The notes beneath the pieces are model-generated. The model did not search any database and was not told where the DNA came from. It saw only the letters and a list, made by a program, of their open reading frames with translations. The translations under genes were made by a program, and so were the position numbers. A stretch of 27,500 bases of DNA from Chrysomallon squamiferum. Taxonomy: Eukaryota > Mollusca > Gastropoda > Neomphalida > Peltospiridae. Positions 11,234 to 21,222 of the stretch are shown piece after piece; within the stretch, counting starts at the first letter, position 1, and every line of letters starts with the position of its first letter. The DNA lies in contig CM022676.1 of assembly GCA_012295275.1 (NCBI GenBank), positions 10,601,086 through 10,628,585 on the forward strand. The letters are read 5' to 3'.

Positions 11234-11314
11234 CCATGATGGAGAAGTGGACTGATCCATGGGGTCAATACCTGAGATGATTTGAGAATCAGGTCTTGAT
11301 TGTATGCCTGGTGT
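11234..11314 (-). CDS. ARHGEF11/12-like: RhoGEF exon D: linker
   Basis: 81 nt, 27 codons. The acceptor is TTTTATTTGTAG and the donor is TGG|GTAAGTTGT. In phase 0 it reads TPGIQSRPDSQIISGIDP then MDQSTSPSW, a polar, Pro/Ser-containing, probably disordered linker with no catalytic motif. One other frame is also open over this short length, but only phase 0 agrees with exons C and E. The SGID motif recurs as DSGIE in exon F, which suggests short linear motifs, perhaps phosphorylation sites (TSP is a minimal proline-directed site). Vertebrate paralogues are poorly conserved in this part of the linker, so identity rests on position and phase rather than on similarity. It lies between two introns rich in AAAAT repeats. 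Confidence 0.75.
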
Positions 11315-11678
11315 CTACAAATAAAATAAAAATAAAATAAAATAAAATTAAATTAAAATTAAAGTTAAAAATAAAATAAAATAAAATAAAAACCAGCTCA
11401 GTACTTTTTATATAAAATAATAACAAGAAAGAAGAAACCCACACCCTATACAGACCACCATTATTATTTAGCAGCAACAGAATCCTTTACATAACCCTCC
11501 CATAAACAGGAAACCACCCTATCACAGCTTTTGATAAATCAATTATGAGCAACTGTTTGGAATGGGAATTAAGCCTATGAAAACCACAAAGCAGATCTGA
11601 TTCTGTGATCTTTGATACCTCAGTCTGTATTCTAAAAATACACTACAGCCTGGAAGCTTATCAAATGAACTGTCATTT

Positions 11679-11713
<35 letters not shown>

Positions 11714-12017
11714 GTAGCAAATATTATTATTAAAAAGAACTTTATTACAGACACATTCTACCCTACATTATTAGCTTGGATCCAAAAGCTGTGATGTTAT
11801 CCAGTTTTTGACTGTAAACTCTACATAATGCTTTACAAATATCATAAGAAGAGGAATAACTGGGCCAAATGACATAAAGCTGGGTTACTACTACTGTAGT
11901 TAAAAATAAAATAAAATAAAATAAAATAAAAAAAAGTGAAGACTTTTCTGTCTAGGACTGATATTACTTTAAAAAAATAAAAAAAGAATAATAATAATAA
12001 AAAAAATAATAACTTAC
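11315..12017 (-). other. Intron between exons C and D
   Basis: 703 bp. AAAAT/AAATT pentamer repeats flank the exon D acceptor (about 11320-11392). The middle (11400-11670) is complex and unassigned. A (TA)n run lies at 11678-11714 and an AAAAT repeat at about 11900-11935. Confidence 0.8.
11678..11714. repeat. (TA)n microsatellite
   Basis: A TA run with one C interruption. Confidence 0.93.
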
Positions 12018-12146
12018 CGTAGGCTCAAACTGGTAACCTGATGAACTTCTAAGATGATTTTCCAAAACTTTGACTGTTTTTTCTTTCTCTATTAGCTGGG
12101 CATGCAGCTTCTCACTGGGGTTTCTAACGTACTGTCTTTGAATTTT
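12018..12146 (-). CDS. ARHGEF11/12-like: RhoGEF exon C: coiled coil
   Basis: 129 nt, 43 codons, phase 0 at both ends. The acceptor is TTGTTTTTCTCAG and the donor is ACG|GTAAGTTAT. It encodes KIQRQYVRNPSEKLHAQ then LIEKEKTVKVLENHLRSSSG and ends YQFEPT. It continues the helix of exon B: KEDYE|KIQRQY resembles LQEDYNRTPAQRLLKEI of vertebrate LARG in layout, including a short NP/TP break before the second helix. Heptad-like L/I/V positions run from about residue 14 to residue 32 of this exon; the Ser-rich tail then leaves the helix. Together exons B and C give about 60 residues of coiled coil, close to the vertebrate length. The confident joining of B, C and D in one phase is the main support for the gene model. 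Confidence 0.88.
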
Positions 12147-12213
12147 CTGAGAAAAACAACAAAACAAATCAAAATAATAACGAATAAATATAATATAAAA
12201 ATATATAAAATAA

Positions 12214-12244
<31 letters not shown>

Positions 12245-12299
12245 TCCCAAATAATAATAATGATAATAAGACTATTGTTACCTGCTTCTGTTTCACTTC

Positions 12300-12311
12300 C
12301 CTCTTTCAAAC

Positions 12312-12356
<45 letters not shown>

Positions 12357-12460
12357 TTAGTAATAACAATAATGGTAATAATATTACAACAACAATAATA
12401 GTAATAGTAATAATAATAACAACAATAACAATTATAATATTGGTAATAATAATAATCATC

Positions 12461-12518
<58 letters not shown>

Positions 12519-12535
12519 CAATAAAAACAATAATA
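12300..12535. repeat. AAT/AAC trinucleotide arrays
   Basis: A perfect AAT run at about 12311-12356, then interrupted AAT/AAC, then a second long AAT run at about 12458-12515. Confidence 0.95.
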
Positions 12536-12544
12536 AAAAGTTAA

Positions 12545-12599
12545 CTACTAGAAGACTGCTACTGAGATTTGATCTCATGACCTGTAGCTTATCACTTAC
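12545..12599 (-). repeat. tRNA-like (possible SINE) fragment touching exon B donor
   Basis: On the minus strand GGTCATGAGATCAAATCTC contains a T-arm-like hairpin GAGAT-CAA-ATCTC and a B-box-like GATCAAATCTC. The similar GGTCTCGAGATCAAAAC in the element at 25463-25534 suggests one repeat family. It begins immediately downstream of the exon B splice donor. Confidence 0.4.
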
Positions 12600-12680
12600 T
12601 TCGTAATCCTCTTTGGCTTGTTCCAGCATTGCCTGATATGTGTGGATTTTTTGCTGCCATAATTCTCTGTCTTTTTCTGG
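12600..12680 (-). CDS. ARHGEF11/12-like: RhoGEF exon B: start of coiled coil
   Basis: 81 nt, 27 codons, phase 0 at both ends. The acceptor is TTCATTATGCAG and the donor is GAA|GTAAGTGAT. It encodes PEKDRELWQQKIHTYQ followed by AMLEQAKEDYE, a highly charged helical segment with leucine/aromatic spacing suited to a coiled coil. From memory, human ARHGEF12 has at this position a helix reading roughly VEILRKMLQ..QERLQLLQEDYN, so the terminal EDY(E/N) is shared. This region between the PDZ and RGS-like domains is thought to support oligomerisation. The intron behind it (12147-12599) starts directly with a tRNA-like repeat fragment and then AAT microsatellites. The length is divisible by three, so skipping would keep the frame. 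Confidence 0.87.
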
Positions 12681-12683
12681 CTG

Positions 12684-13284
12684 CATAATGAACAAAATCA
12701 AAAACCAGATAAGAAATGAAAGAATGAATATTCCTTAGAAAAAAGTGCAAAAAAAACAAAACAACAACAACAAAAAAAAACATTTTTAAGAAAACAAATA
12801 TAATAAATAAATGAACATTCCTTAAAAAAAATAAAAATTAAAAAATTATATTAATATAAAAAAAAATATTTAAAAATAATAAATAAATAAAAAAATGGTA
12901 AGAAAAAATAGTTAAAAGAAATAAAAGAATGAATATTTCTTCAACAAAGACAGGAAGGAAAAGGAATTACAGAAAGAAAAAGGAATGAAATAAATACTCC
13001 CTCAACAAAGACAGATAAGAAAAGGAATCAAAGAAAGAAAGAATGAATATTAAATCAACAAAACCAGGTTAAAAAAAAAACAAAAAAAACATGAATGAAA
13101 TTACAACAGAGAAACCAGGAATGAATGAATAAATGATTGCATATTCCTTTAACAAACCCAGGTAAGGAATAAATAAAGGACTGAATATCCCTTCAAGAAA
13201 ACCAGGAAGGAAAAGGAATAAATGACTGATTAAATATTCTGTCAACAAAAAACAGGAAAAGAATATTAAAAAAAAAATAAATAA

Positions 13285-13327
<43 letters not shown>

Positions 13328-13420
13328 ATTGAAGGAATCCATTAATTGATGAATATCCCTTCAACAAAACCAGATGAGAAAATGTGGATGGAAAAAAAAA
13401 AAAAAAAAAAGAAAGAACTA
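12684..13420. repeat. Degenerate ~45-60 bp minisatellite next to exon B acceptor
   Basis: Plus-strand consensus roughly GAATATTCCTTCAACAAAACC followed by AGGTAAGGAAAAGGAATAAA. Recognisable copies start near 12726, 12811, 12930, 12988, 13045, 13139, 13183, 13235 and 13351. The first partial unit (AAAAACCAGATAAGAAATGA, 12700-12719) lies next to the exon B acceptor, so the intron's 3' end is part of the array. A-tracts of varied length interrupt it. Confidence 0.75.
13287..13325. repeat. A39 homopolymer
   Basis: The longest pure homopolymer noticed in the window. In the transcript it is a U39 tract, within the intron between exons A and B. Confidence 0.95.
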
Positions 13421-13680
13421 AAATGTAAATAAACAAACATATATTCATTTTATGAAAACACAATTTTTAACCCTTTTGAGCACCACCTGCTGGATTCTCA
13501 AGAAAACCACTTTGGCGAGACATCTCAACGTGAAATACTAGCTTAACAAACACCCTAATATTTCACTTGCTCTACGGTTTTGTGCATACAACATCTTTTC
13601 ATGTGTGTGTGCGTGTGTGTCTGTGTGTGTGTGTTTTTTTTCTTTGCCACTACAGGACATCTGATGACATCACTGCATGG

Positions 13681-14312
13681 GTTATTCTTATCAGTTAACA
13701 TCAACAACTATCAACTATTATCAACTAAATACATTACTGTGTGGTTATTCTTATCAATTAACATCAACAACTATCAACTATCATCAACCAAGTACTTACA
13801 TCAACTGGTTGAGGGGTTATTCTTATCAATTAACATCAACAACTATCAACTATTATCAACTAAGTGCTTAGATCAACTGGTTGAGGGGTTATTCTTATCA
13901 ATTAACATCAACAACTATCAACTATTATCAACTAAGTACTTACATCAACTGGTTGTGGGGTTATTCTTATCAGTTAACATCAACAACTATCAACTATTAT
14001 CAACCAAGTACTTACATCAACTGGTTGAGGGGTTATTCTTATCAGTTAACATCAACAACTATCAACTATTATCAACCAAGTACTTACATCAACTGGCTGG
14101 GGGGGGTTTATTCTTATCAATTAACATCAACAGCTATCAACTATTATCAACCAAGTACTTACATCAACTGGCTGGGGGGTTTATTCTTATCAATTAACAT
14201 CAACAATTATCAACTATCAACCAAGTACTTACATCAACAGGCTGGGGGGGTTATTCTTATCAATTAACATCAACAACTATCAACTAAATACTTACATTAA
14301 CAGGCTGGGGGG
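13681..14312. repeat. 72-bp minisatellite containing the exon A 5' splice site
   Basis: Nine head-to-tail copies begin near 13681, 13744, 13816, 13888, 13960, 14032, 14106, 14179 and 14250, most exactly 72 bp apart. On the plus strand each starts GTTATTCTTATCARTTAACA, runs through ATCAACAACTATCAACTATT and ends ACTTACATCAACTGGTTGAG plus G's. The copy at 14250 ends in the real exon A donor and last codons (ACTTACATTAACAGGCTG). Because 72 is divisible by three, long spurious open frames of YSYQLTSTTINYYQ type appear on the plus strand; they are not genes. Confidence 0.93.
13790..14300 (-). promoter_or_regulatory. Cluster of duplicated 5' splice sites
   Basis: The authentic donor is GTTAAT|GTAAGTATT with its GT at 14294-14295. 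Sequence-intact copies GTTGAT|GTAAGTACTT have their GT at 13798-13799, 13942-13943, 14014-14015, 14086-14087, 14161-14162 and 14231-14232. The copy near 13870 is destroyed (GATCTAAGC), and the first unit is diverged. The decoys match the U1 consensus as well as the real site. Using any of them would extend exon A through GTA AGT ATT TAG, an immediate stop, so correct expression needs the most upstream site to win. Confidence 0.8.
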
Positions 14313-14423
14313 CAGTCACCCGACCTCCGGAACTTTCTCTGAACGATGTGTGTCTAATGGAAGATGATGATCCAGAGCTAGGATGTGGTTTCCCTAGCAA
14401 CGTCAAGGCAACATAGGATCCCG
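14296..14423 (-). CDS. ARHGEF11/12-like: RhoGEF exon A: end of PDZ domain
   Basis: 128 nt. The acceptor is a pyrimidine tract ending TTTCTCCAG and the donor is AAT|GTAAGTATT. The exon opens with two bases (CG) completing a codon begun in the previous exon, so the upstream intron is phase 1, then reads 42 codons starting GSYVALTLLGKPHPSSGSSS and ending TAPQPVN. The other two frames contain stops. GSYVALTLLG matches the last beta strand of the PDZ domain in the PDZ-RhoGEF/LARG family, where it follows a helix ending near IKSG. The PDZ domain binds C-terminal tails of partners such as plexin-B and LPA receptors in vertebrates. After the PDZ strand the sequence becomes Ser-rich and probably disordered. 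The last five codons and the donor site are echoed many times in the adjacent tandem array at 13681-14312. Confidence 0.88.
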
Positions 14424-14639
14424 CTGGAGAAAAAAAAGGAATAAGTTTAGAATAAAAAAATAAATAATGACATTTACCTATAACTCAACACATTTAATGA
14501 TTAATAGTTATTACGTAGCAATCATTTCCAGTTTCATATCATGATGAAAAGTGAGAGGATTATACATAGGCAAAATTCTATCTTTAGTTTATTTATTTAT
14601 TGTATTTTTTTAATTAATTGTGCTTGTTAAAAATACTTT

Positions 14640-15300
14640 GTGCATTTTTTGCACTAGATGAATATATATTTTGTGAGGATATTTCATTGTCATTGTTAAT
14701 TATTAGTAAAGATTAACAGCCTAGTTAAAAACTGTCAGTTTGTTTTTAAAAAGCATTTTTGGTTGTTTTATTAAATGCCATTTAGCTATTGCTAAACCAG
14801 AAACATACATCATCCTAACAGTATTTCACTGTCATTGTTGATTATTAGTAAAGATTAACAGTATATATATAAAAAAATAGTATTTATATTTATTTGCTAA
14901 AATGTCTCTATGAACTGTTATTCCACATATATACATCATCATCACGTTATTAGACTGACATTCTTAATTATTAGTAAAGATTAATAGTCTATAAACCTAG
15001 TCTTTTTTTATTTTTTATTGCTGTTGTTTTGGGGAATTTTTTTAAAATTATTTGTGGTTCTTTGTTCAACATACTGCATATATTGTTACATCAGATACAC
15101 ACTGTCATTCTTAATTATCAGGAAAGGTTAACAGCCTACAAACTATCATGTTTTTTTTTTGTTATTTTAAATATCTATTTTTATTTTAAACCCCTTGTAG
15201 ATACTGCTATGCAAGATAAATATATACATCATTATGAATTTACTACACTGTTTTTATTAATTATTAGCAAAGATTAACAGCCTAGAAACTATAAGGGTTT
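14640..15300. repeat. Degenerate ~130-147 bp satellite
   Basis: TTAATTATTAGTAAAGATTA followed by ACAGCCTA(G/C)AAACT recurs near 14696, 14839, 14967, 15112 and 15259. Each is preceded by CACTGTCATT or a close variant and by an ATACATCATC-type segment. Confidence 0.78.
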
Positions 15301-15669
15301 TTTTTTTTCAGAAACTGTATCTGTGTTTTAAATGTTCAGCTTATAGTGGCATATCAGATATGCATCTTTTTAACACTCACGAAGCTACACATTCAACCAG
15401 TGTGTTGCTTCGAACAACAACATACAAACGGGGGTCACTTAAGGTCACTACAACAAATCAGCACCTCTGTGTTATTTATTCTATCTATGGCAGATCAAGA
15501 GGAAAAGATTGTCTCATGTGACTGAATTTCAGTCTGGGATGGCTGCAGTCAGCTACTGGTGACCAGCGAAGCGGAAAATCACGAAAAATTAACACTCTGA
15601 TGAAATCGTGATAAATGGAAGTGGTGTGTGTTCCTGGGATTGTGTAAATGAACTCATAATTAACAAGTG

Positions 15670-15752
15670 TGTGTGTGCCTGTGTGTGTGTGACTATATAT
15701 ATATATATATATATTTATCACAAAAGCCCAAATTTACTTCTCCATTACATAC

Positions 15753-15795
<43 letters not shown>

Positions 15796-15850
15796 TGTAT
15801 GTGTAATGGAGAAGTTAAATTTGGCTTTTGTGATAAAAATAACCACTGAA
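15670..15850. repeat. Hairpin: 35-40 bp inverted repeat around (GT)n
   Basis: TTTATCACAAAAGCCCAAAT through TTACTTCTCCATTAC at 15714-15748 is inverted as GTAATGGAGAAGTTAAATTT through GGCTTTTGTGATAAA at 15803-15837, with only small differences. The spacer is AT and GT microsatellite. A further TG/TA run precedes it (15667-15713). It is shaped like a small palindromic element relic or a foldback produced by replication template switching. Confidence 0.8.
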
Positions 15851-16130
15851 GGCATCATGAAAAATGGGGTGGTGTGCATTTTTGGTTTCTGAAATTAAAC
15901 TTCACTGGAAATCTTGAAGATTTTTAGGTTTAGAAGTGTTATATATAGAAATAAATGATTGTTGTAGTGGTAACAATAATTCTGAGGCGATCATTCTAAA
16001 TGAAGATGAACTGTGTATTTCTGAAATTGTTTAAAAATACAAAAAGTTTAATGGAAATATTGAATACTGACAGTTTTATAAGTAAATAGGTAGAAATAAA
16101 TTTAGTCTTTTATAAAACAACATTACTACA

Positions 16131-16132
16131 AA

Positions 16133-16168
<36 letters not shown>

Positions 16169-16172
16169 CAAA
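16131..16172. repeat. (AAAT)n microsatellite
   Basis: About nine perfect AAAT units followed by an AT-rich run. Confidence 0.93.
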
Positions 16173-16327
16173 ATAATTAATTAAAAAAATAAATAAATAA
16201 AAATAAAAATAAATAATGAAAAACAAATAGAAAAACAAAAACAAACAGAAATTCTAGAATTAATGGTGACTGGTGGTAACATCTTAACTAGAACTTTTAC
16301 AGTTTTACAAGTCTTTTGTCCAATATT

Positions 16328-16332
<5 letters not shown>

Positions 16333-16372
<40 letters not shown>
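16333..16372. repeat. (TG)20 microsatellite
   Basis: A pure TG run. Confidence 0.95.
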
Positions 16373-16373
<1 letters not shown>

Positions 16374-17099
16374 CAAACACACATGCATGTGTTTTAGAAA
16401 CAAAAATGAAAAATTTCAGCTGCATTTTTATGGTTTTGTAAGTGTACACACAGAAACAGATTAAGACTTTCCTGACAAACATGACACCTGACTGTATTTT
16501 ACACAGTGAAGAATAAAATCCCAGTTAAAACCTAAACCAGAAAATTACAAGTCTGCGAGCCTCTCTGAGCTCATGACTTTACACTTAAGAGACAAAGTTA
16601 ACAAAGATGGAATCATCATAAATGACAGTTATACATTTTTCAACTGATTGGTTACAAAGCTTTCATGAATTCTGACTTCTGCAACAAAAATACAGAATTT
16701 CCCTGTCACTAGATAAGAAGTAAAAAACAAACATGTCATAATTCAACGATGGAGTCATTATAAAAGATGAGTTAATTTTTCAATGGACTGGACAAGAAGT
16801 TAAAGACTTCAGTTAAAACGTCAACTAGAATATTTACAGCTTTAAGAAGATCGAATGGGATGATAATTACATACATAAAACAGTCCTGTATATTGATGAG
16901 ATCTGTGTGTGTGTGTGCAGGTTAAAAAACATCCTGTAACACAGTGATGGACTTGATAAAGACACTGATGTATGTCTTAGCAGCACTGACCTTAAACCAT
17001 TATGCTTTAATGGAACTGGCACCCCAGGAAAGAATTAATAGAGCAATGTATGTTTACGGATACTTCCTTCCCATTGTGGGGAAAAAAAATTCAAACACC

Positions 17100-18010
17100 T
17101 ACATCTATATAAATGAATGAATACAGTTAAAATTTAAAGGTGATGTGTAACTATACAGGTAAAATAGTCAACTTTTTCAAAAGCTATGAGTAACCACAAG
17201 TAAAAAAAGTTAATATTTAAAAAAATAAAAAAGGTAACTTGTAGAAGTATTATGTAACCGTACAAGTAATTCAGTTAACTTTTGAAAGTACTTTGTTGTC
17301 AAGAATAAATTAAAAACATTAATGCTTGAAAGTACTATGTCACTATGTCTAAAACAAGAAAAAAGAGCAAATGTTTAAAAGTATTGTGTAATCACCTAAG
17401 TGAAACAGCAAACTTTTAAACATATTAGTTAATTACTTTCATATTAAAAAAAACAACAAAAAAACAACAAAAAAACACCCAAAAAACAATACTGTCACTG
17501 AATTAACTTCTGATAGTTTTATGTGTACAAATTAACTTTTAATTATTTAAATTTTAAAGATATTGGTTAACTATACACCTTTGCATTAAAAAACCCACAA
17601 AAAAACAAAAACAAAATCGAGTTAACTTCTGAAAGCTGTATGCATCTGGGACAAAGTGTTAACTATACAAATTAACTTTCGAAGACAACTGTAGCTATAC
17701 ATATCCTTAGTTAAATTTTAAAGGTGTTAGGTACAGAAAGCCTTAGAGTTAATTATACAAATTAACTTTCAACAACAACTGTACCAAAAGAGTTAAACTG
17801 TACATTTCCAAGCCAACGGTAGCAAAATACACAGAAGTTGATGAGTTAACTATAAAACAAAATTAACTTTGAAGCAACTGAGTTAACATTTAGTTTATTA
17901 TACATAAAAATTTAAGAATTAACTACACAGATTCATTTTTCAAAGACAAGTGAAGTGATAGAATTAACTTTTAAAGCAAGAAACTTTTACAGAAGTCAAA
18001 GAGTTAACCT
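17100..18010. repeat. Degenerate ~50-65 bp satellite with GTTAACTTT core
   Basis: Variants of GTTAACTTTTGAAAGTACTA followed by TGTAACTATACAAGTAA recur across about 900 bp: for example near 17166, 17269, 17409, 17510, 17618, 17663, 17755, 17845 and 17961. Divergence is high, so this is an old array. Confidence 0.7.
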
Positions 18011-18300
18011 GCAAACATGTTTTACCAATCCGACCACGTAAGAAAATAAAATAAAATGTTTACAGTTTTGTGTCTGTTTTGCAGCTAATGAGTGCAGCGT
18101 ATCAGAAGTTTATTATCTATTAACAGTGACAAACAGAAACTGCTTATCAATTAGCTGTAATGACTTCCTCAATAAATGAAATGATCATAAAGGAAAAAAC
18201 AGTAATGCAGAAAATAAGCCCAGACAGAGAAGGTAATATTGTCAGAAGTGATATAGCTTGTAAGTAACCCCCAAAAATATAAAAAGTTAATTATAATACT

Positions 18301-18301
<1 letters not shown>

Positions 18302-18376
<75 letters not shown>
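18302..18376. repeat. (AG)37 microsatellite
   Basis: A perfect AG run of about 75 bp, the only long AG run on the plus strand; others are CT. Confidence 0.96.
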
Positions 18377-18378
<2 letters not shown>

Positions 18379-18479
18379 GTAACTGTCATATCTCAAATCC
18401 TGACTGAAGGACATTCTTAACATTTTATCCATTATGACAATATTTTTATTTATTTTTTTATATTAAAAGAAAAAAAATA

Positions 18480-18551
18480 ATAATAGTAATAATAATAATA
18501 ATAATGAAGAAAAAGTGACATTAATTTGAAAATAAAATCTCTTTTTCTCAC

Positions 18552-18586
<35 letters not shown>

Positions 18587-18595
18587 CACACACAC
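18480..18595. repeat. (AAT)n and (AC)n microsatellites
   Basis: AAT at about 18480-18506 and AC at 18548-18595 with one AA interruption. Confidence 0.93.
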
Positions 18596-18840
18596 TCAAA
18601 ATAATTACCTACATTATTAGTTAGTTTGGTTACGATGACATGCAAATTAACATTTTTATACTTTTTTTATCTACTTTTTTCCTGACATTAATGCACAAAT
18701 TATATTTAATGACTACTCAAAAAAATGTTTTACCTGCATCTGACAACTTTCAGCAATAAATAAAGTTATGCATTTATTTATTTGATTTCTTTTTTTTTTA
18801 AAAGTAAGAAAAGAAAAAGAAATTCAGTTGGCTGCATCTT

Positions 18841-18888
18841 GGAAAAAAAAAAAAAATAACAATAATAACAATAATAACAGTAATAACA

Positions 18889-18930
<42 letters not shown>

Positions 18931-18931
18931 G
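18841..18931. repeat. A-tract plus AAC/AAT array
   Basis: Poly-A, AATAAC units, then a perfect AAT run of about 13 units. Confidence 0.93.
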
Positions 18932-19600
18932 AAAGAAAAGAAACAATATAATAATACTGATAAAATCATGAAGAAAGATTTTTTCTCTTTATTTCATCTT
19001 CTGCAATCGGTGAAGCATGACGTCTGACTCATGGGTAAAGACTGTAAAAACCACACCAAAGTGTCACGACAGAAATGACACCAGTATAAGACAACCATTG
19101 TGTCTGTTTGTCTGTGTAATTGTGTGTGTGTTCTGTGTGTGTGCACATGTGAGCATACACGAAAACGACAATTTCATTTGGTAAATGTATTTCCCTTTAT
19201 CACTACCTTACGCAATGACTGTTTGTAAATACATTTTCCTTAAGTCTAATCTTTATAGTCAGTAGTTTTGAAAATTAAAATGAAGAAATCAAAAAAAATA
19301 ATATAATAATAATAATAATAAAAATAAGGAAGAAAAGTTAACCATAAACAGAGTTTATGCAAGTCACCTAATAAACACCATGAATAGTGTTTATGAAACT
19401 CATTTCAAAAGGCTATTTATATGTTTACCTATATGGGATTTAATGTGAAACATCTTCTTTGATGCCTTTTACTCGTAATGGTTTCTTAATATTACTAAAG
19501 AGTTCAGTAAATAGAGAGAGAAAAAAAGTTATAAAAAATGATAAAAATCTCTTTGAAGTATTTTGTGAGAGATACATAACCTTCCCTAGTGTAATTAGTC

Positions 19601-19602
<2 letters not shown>

Positions 19603-19637
<35 letters not shown>

Positions 19638-19890
19638 TTTGAAAAGGACAATTTCATTAAGTACACATCTATATATATATATATACAAACACACACAGAC
19701 ACATATACACATATATACATATACACACTTACACACAAATATACACACAGACATACATATATACATGCATATATTTGTACACATACATATACAAACACAA
19801 AAACAAACATACAAACACATGTACATATATATTCTGATACACATATACTATACACATACATGTATACTATACACATACATGCATACACAC
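19603..19890. repeat. (AT)n with (ACAT/ACAC)n array
   Basis: About 290 bp mixing AT, ACAC and ACATACAT units. TATACTATACACATACATG is duplicated in tandem near 19846 and 19862. Confidence 0.9.
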
Positions 19891-20251
19891 ATTTTTCTTA
19901 CATACGGATATCTTAAAATGTGTATTTTTCCTTGTTTGTGAATATATGTGAAATTTACATACACTAATTTACCAAAAAAATAAAGTAATATATCTTGTGT
20001 TTCCTTGTAGTCTGTTGATTTACAGCATGTTATTAATACAAAGCTGATCAAACCTACACTGAGAAAAAAACTAATTATGGGGTCAAAATAACATCACCTG
20101 TACTTATCACATGACATTACCTGTCTGATCTGGCTGATGTACACCTGCAGTGTACTCAACACCCAGGTGATTTGTTAATCATTTCACTGAAGATGAAATC
20201 TAATACGTTCTGTACTTGTGTAAATTCAGCCATTAGTTTAAAATGAACTTT

Positions 20252-20256
<5 letters not shown>

Positions 20257-20293
<37 letters not shown>
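20257..20293. repeat. (CT)18 microsatellite
   Basis: A pure CT run. Confidence 0.95.
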
Positions 20294-20296
<3 letters not shown>

Positions 20297-20577
20297 TTTC
20301 TAACTTATTTTCTCAATCGTTTTATCAATTTTCTTTCTCTGTCTATTTCTGTCTACAGAAAATTTTAAAACCATTTAATATTAAAATCTATAAAACTCTA
20401 AATTCTTGGCATTTATCGTAATTCTCTCACATTTAGTTCTGATCCATAAAATCCATATATACACGTATTAATGTACTTTAAATACCTACATTTATTTGTT
20501 CAACATCTGCACATTAATATTAAAACAAACATCAATAATAGGTCTATTATGACAATATGTTACAGTTTGGTATGTAC

Positions 20578-20578
<1 letters not shown>

Positions 20579-20601
<23 letters not shown>
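20579..20601. repeat. (TA)n microsatellite
   Basis: A TA run. Confidence 0.93.
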
Positions 20602-20609
<8 letters not shown>

Positions 20610-20860
20610 TAAACCTCTAACCTACATTCAGTGTATTTAGTAAAAACAATGTCAAAAACATACATAATGGAGTGTATAGTATTAAGTAGTGTTAAAATGA
20701 AAATGTAATTTATTCAAAAATATTGTATTTATTGTATCAGAATAACATGAAATTTGATACAAAATAGTTTTGTTTATTCATTTTTGAAATATAAATATGT
20801 TGGCCATTTTTATTTCTACTTATCGATTAAGAAAATATTTTTTGTTTTATTGGCTTTTTG

Positions 20861-20863
<3 letters not shown>

Positions 20864-20901
<38 letters not shown>
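20864..20901. repeat. (TTA)n microsatellite
   Basis: A perfect TTA run of about 12 units followed by a T tract. Confidence 0.93.
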
Positions 20902-20902
<1 letters not shown>

Positions 20903-21023
20903 TCTTTTTTTTTTTTGGTTTCTGGATTAAAAAAATATTCATGTAATAAATTTTTGTTTTTTATTCATATCATTATTGTTATTATTATTACTGTTATTAA
21001 TTTATTTGTGTATCTTTGAATTT

Positions 21024-21125
21024 CACACACACACAGACACACACACATACACACACACACACACACACACAGACACACAGACACAGACACACACAGACAC
21101 ACAGACACACACACAGACACACACA

Positions 21126-21170
<45 letters not shown>

Positions 21171-21181
21171 ACACACACACA

Positions 21182-21220
<39 letters not shown>
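21024..21220. repeat. Long (AC)n with ACAG interruptions
   Basis: About 197 bp of AC with periodic AGAC variants; the right part (21133-21164 and 21188-21220) is nearly pure. Cys/Val and Thr/His open frames over it are artefacts. Confidence 0.97.

Positions 21221-21222
<2 letters not shown>

Larger units (their letters stand above)
12147..12599 (-). other. Intron between exons B and C
   Basis: 453 bp. Nearly all of it is repeat: AT-rich sequence, two long AAT arrays (12300-12535) and a tRNA-like fragment abutting the exon B donor. Confidence 0.85.
12681..14295 (-). other. Intron between exons A and B
   Basis: 1.6 kb, almost entirely two tandem arrays: one adjoining the exon B acceptor (12684-13420) and one adjoining the exon A donor (13681-14295). 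Between them 13420-13680 has a short complex segment and a GT run at 13602-13633. Confidence 0.88.
15840..16870. repeat. Very degenerate ~140 bp repeats
   Basis: GATGGAATCATCATAAATGA then TTTTTCAACTGATTGG at about 16606 resembles GATGGAGTCATTATAAAAGA then TTTTTCAATGGACTGG at about 16749. Weaker relatives occur near 15853 and 15990 (CATTTTTGGTTTCTGAAATT versus GTATTTCTGAAATTG). TTAACTAGAACTTTTACAG (16277) resembles TCAACTAGAATATTTACAG (16821). Confidence 0.45.

Noticed and set aside
13580-14267. Long plus-strand open frames of repeating YSYQLTSTTINYYQ-like peptide
   Set aside because: They arise because the minisatellite unit (72 bp) is divisible by three; there is no splice context, the reading frame is antisense to the gene, and they vanish outside the array.
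15485-15721. Possible upstream PDZ exon in the complex patch at 15365-15610
   Set aside because: The minus-strand translation (FRDFPLRWSPVADCSHPRLK) shows no PDZ motif and lacks a donor that would give the phase-1 junction exon A needs.
19603-19890. Telomeric or centromeric satellite
   Set aside because: Units are mixed ACAT/ACAC/AT microsatellite, with no TTAGGG-type repeat and no long regular unit.
20095-20180. Possible exon with donor at 20135 (minus strand, CAG|GTAATG)
   Set aside because: The only in-frame candidate is very short, with no good polypyrimidine acceptor and no match to the missing PDZ sequence.
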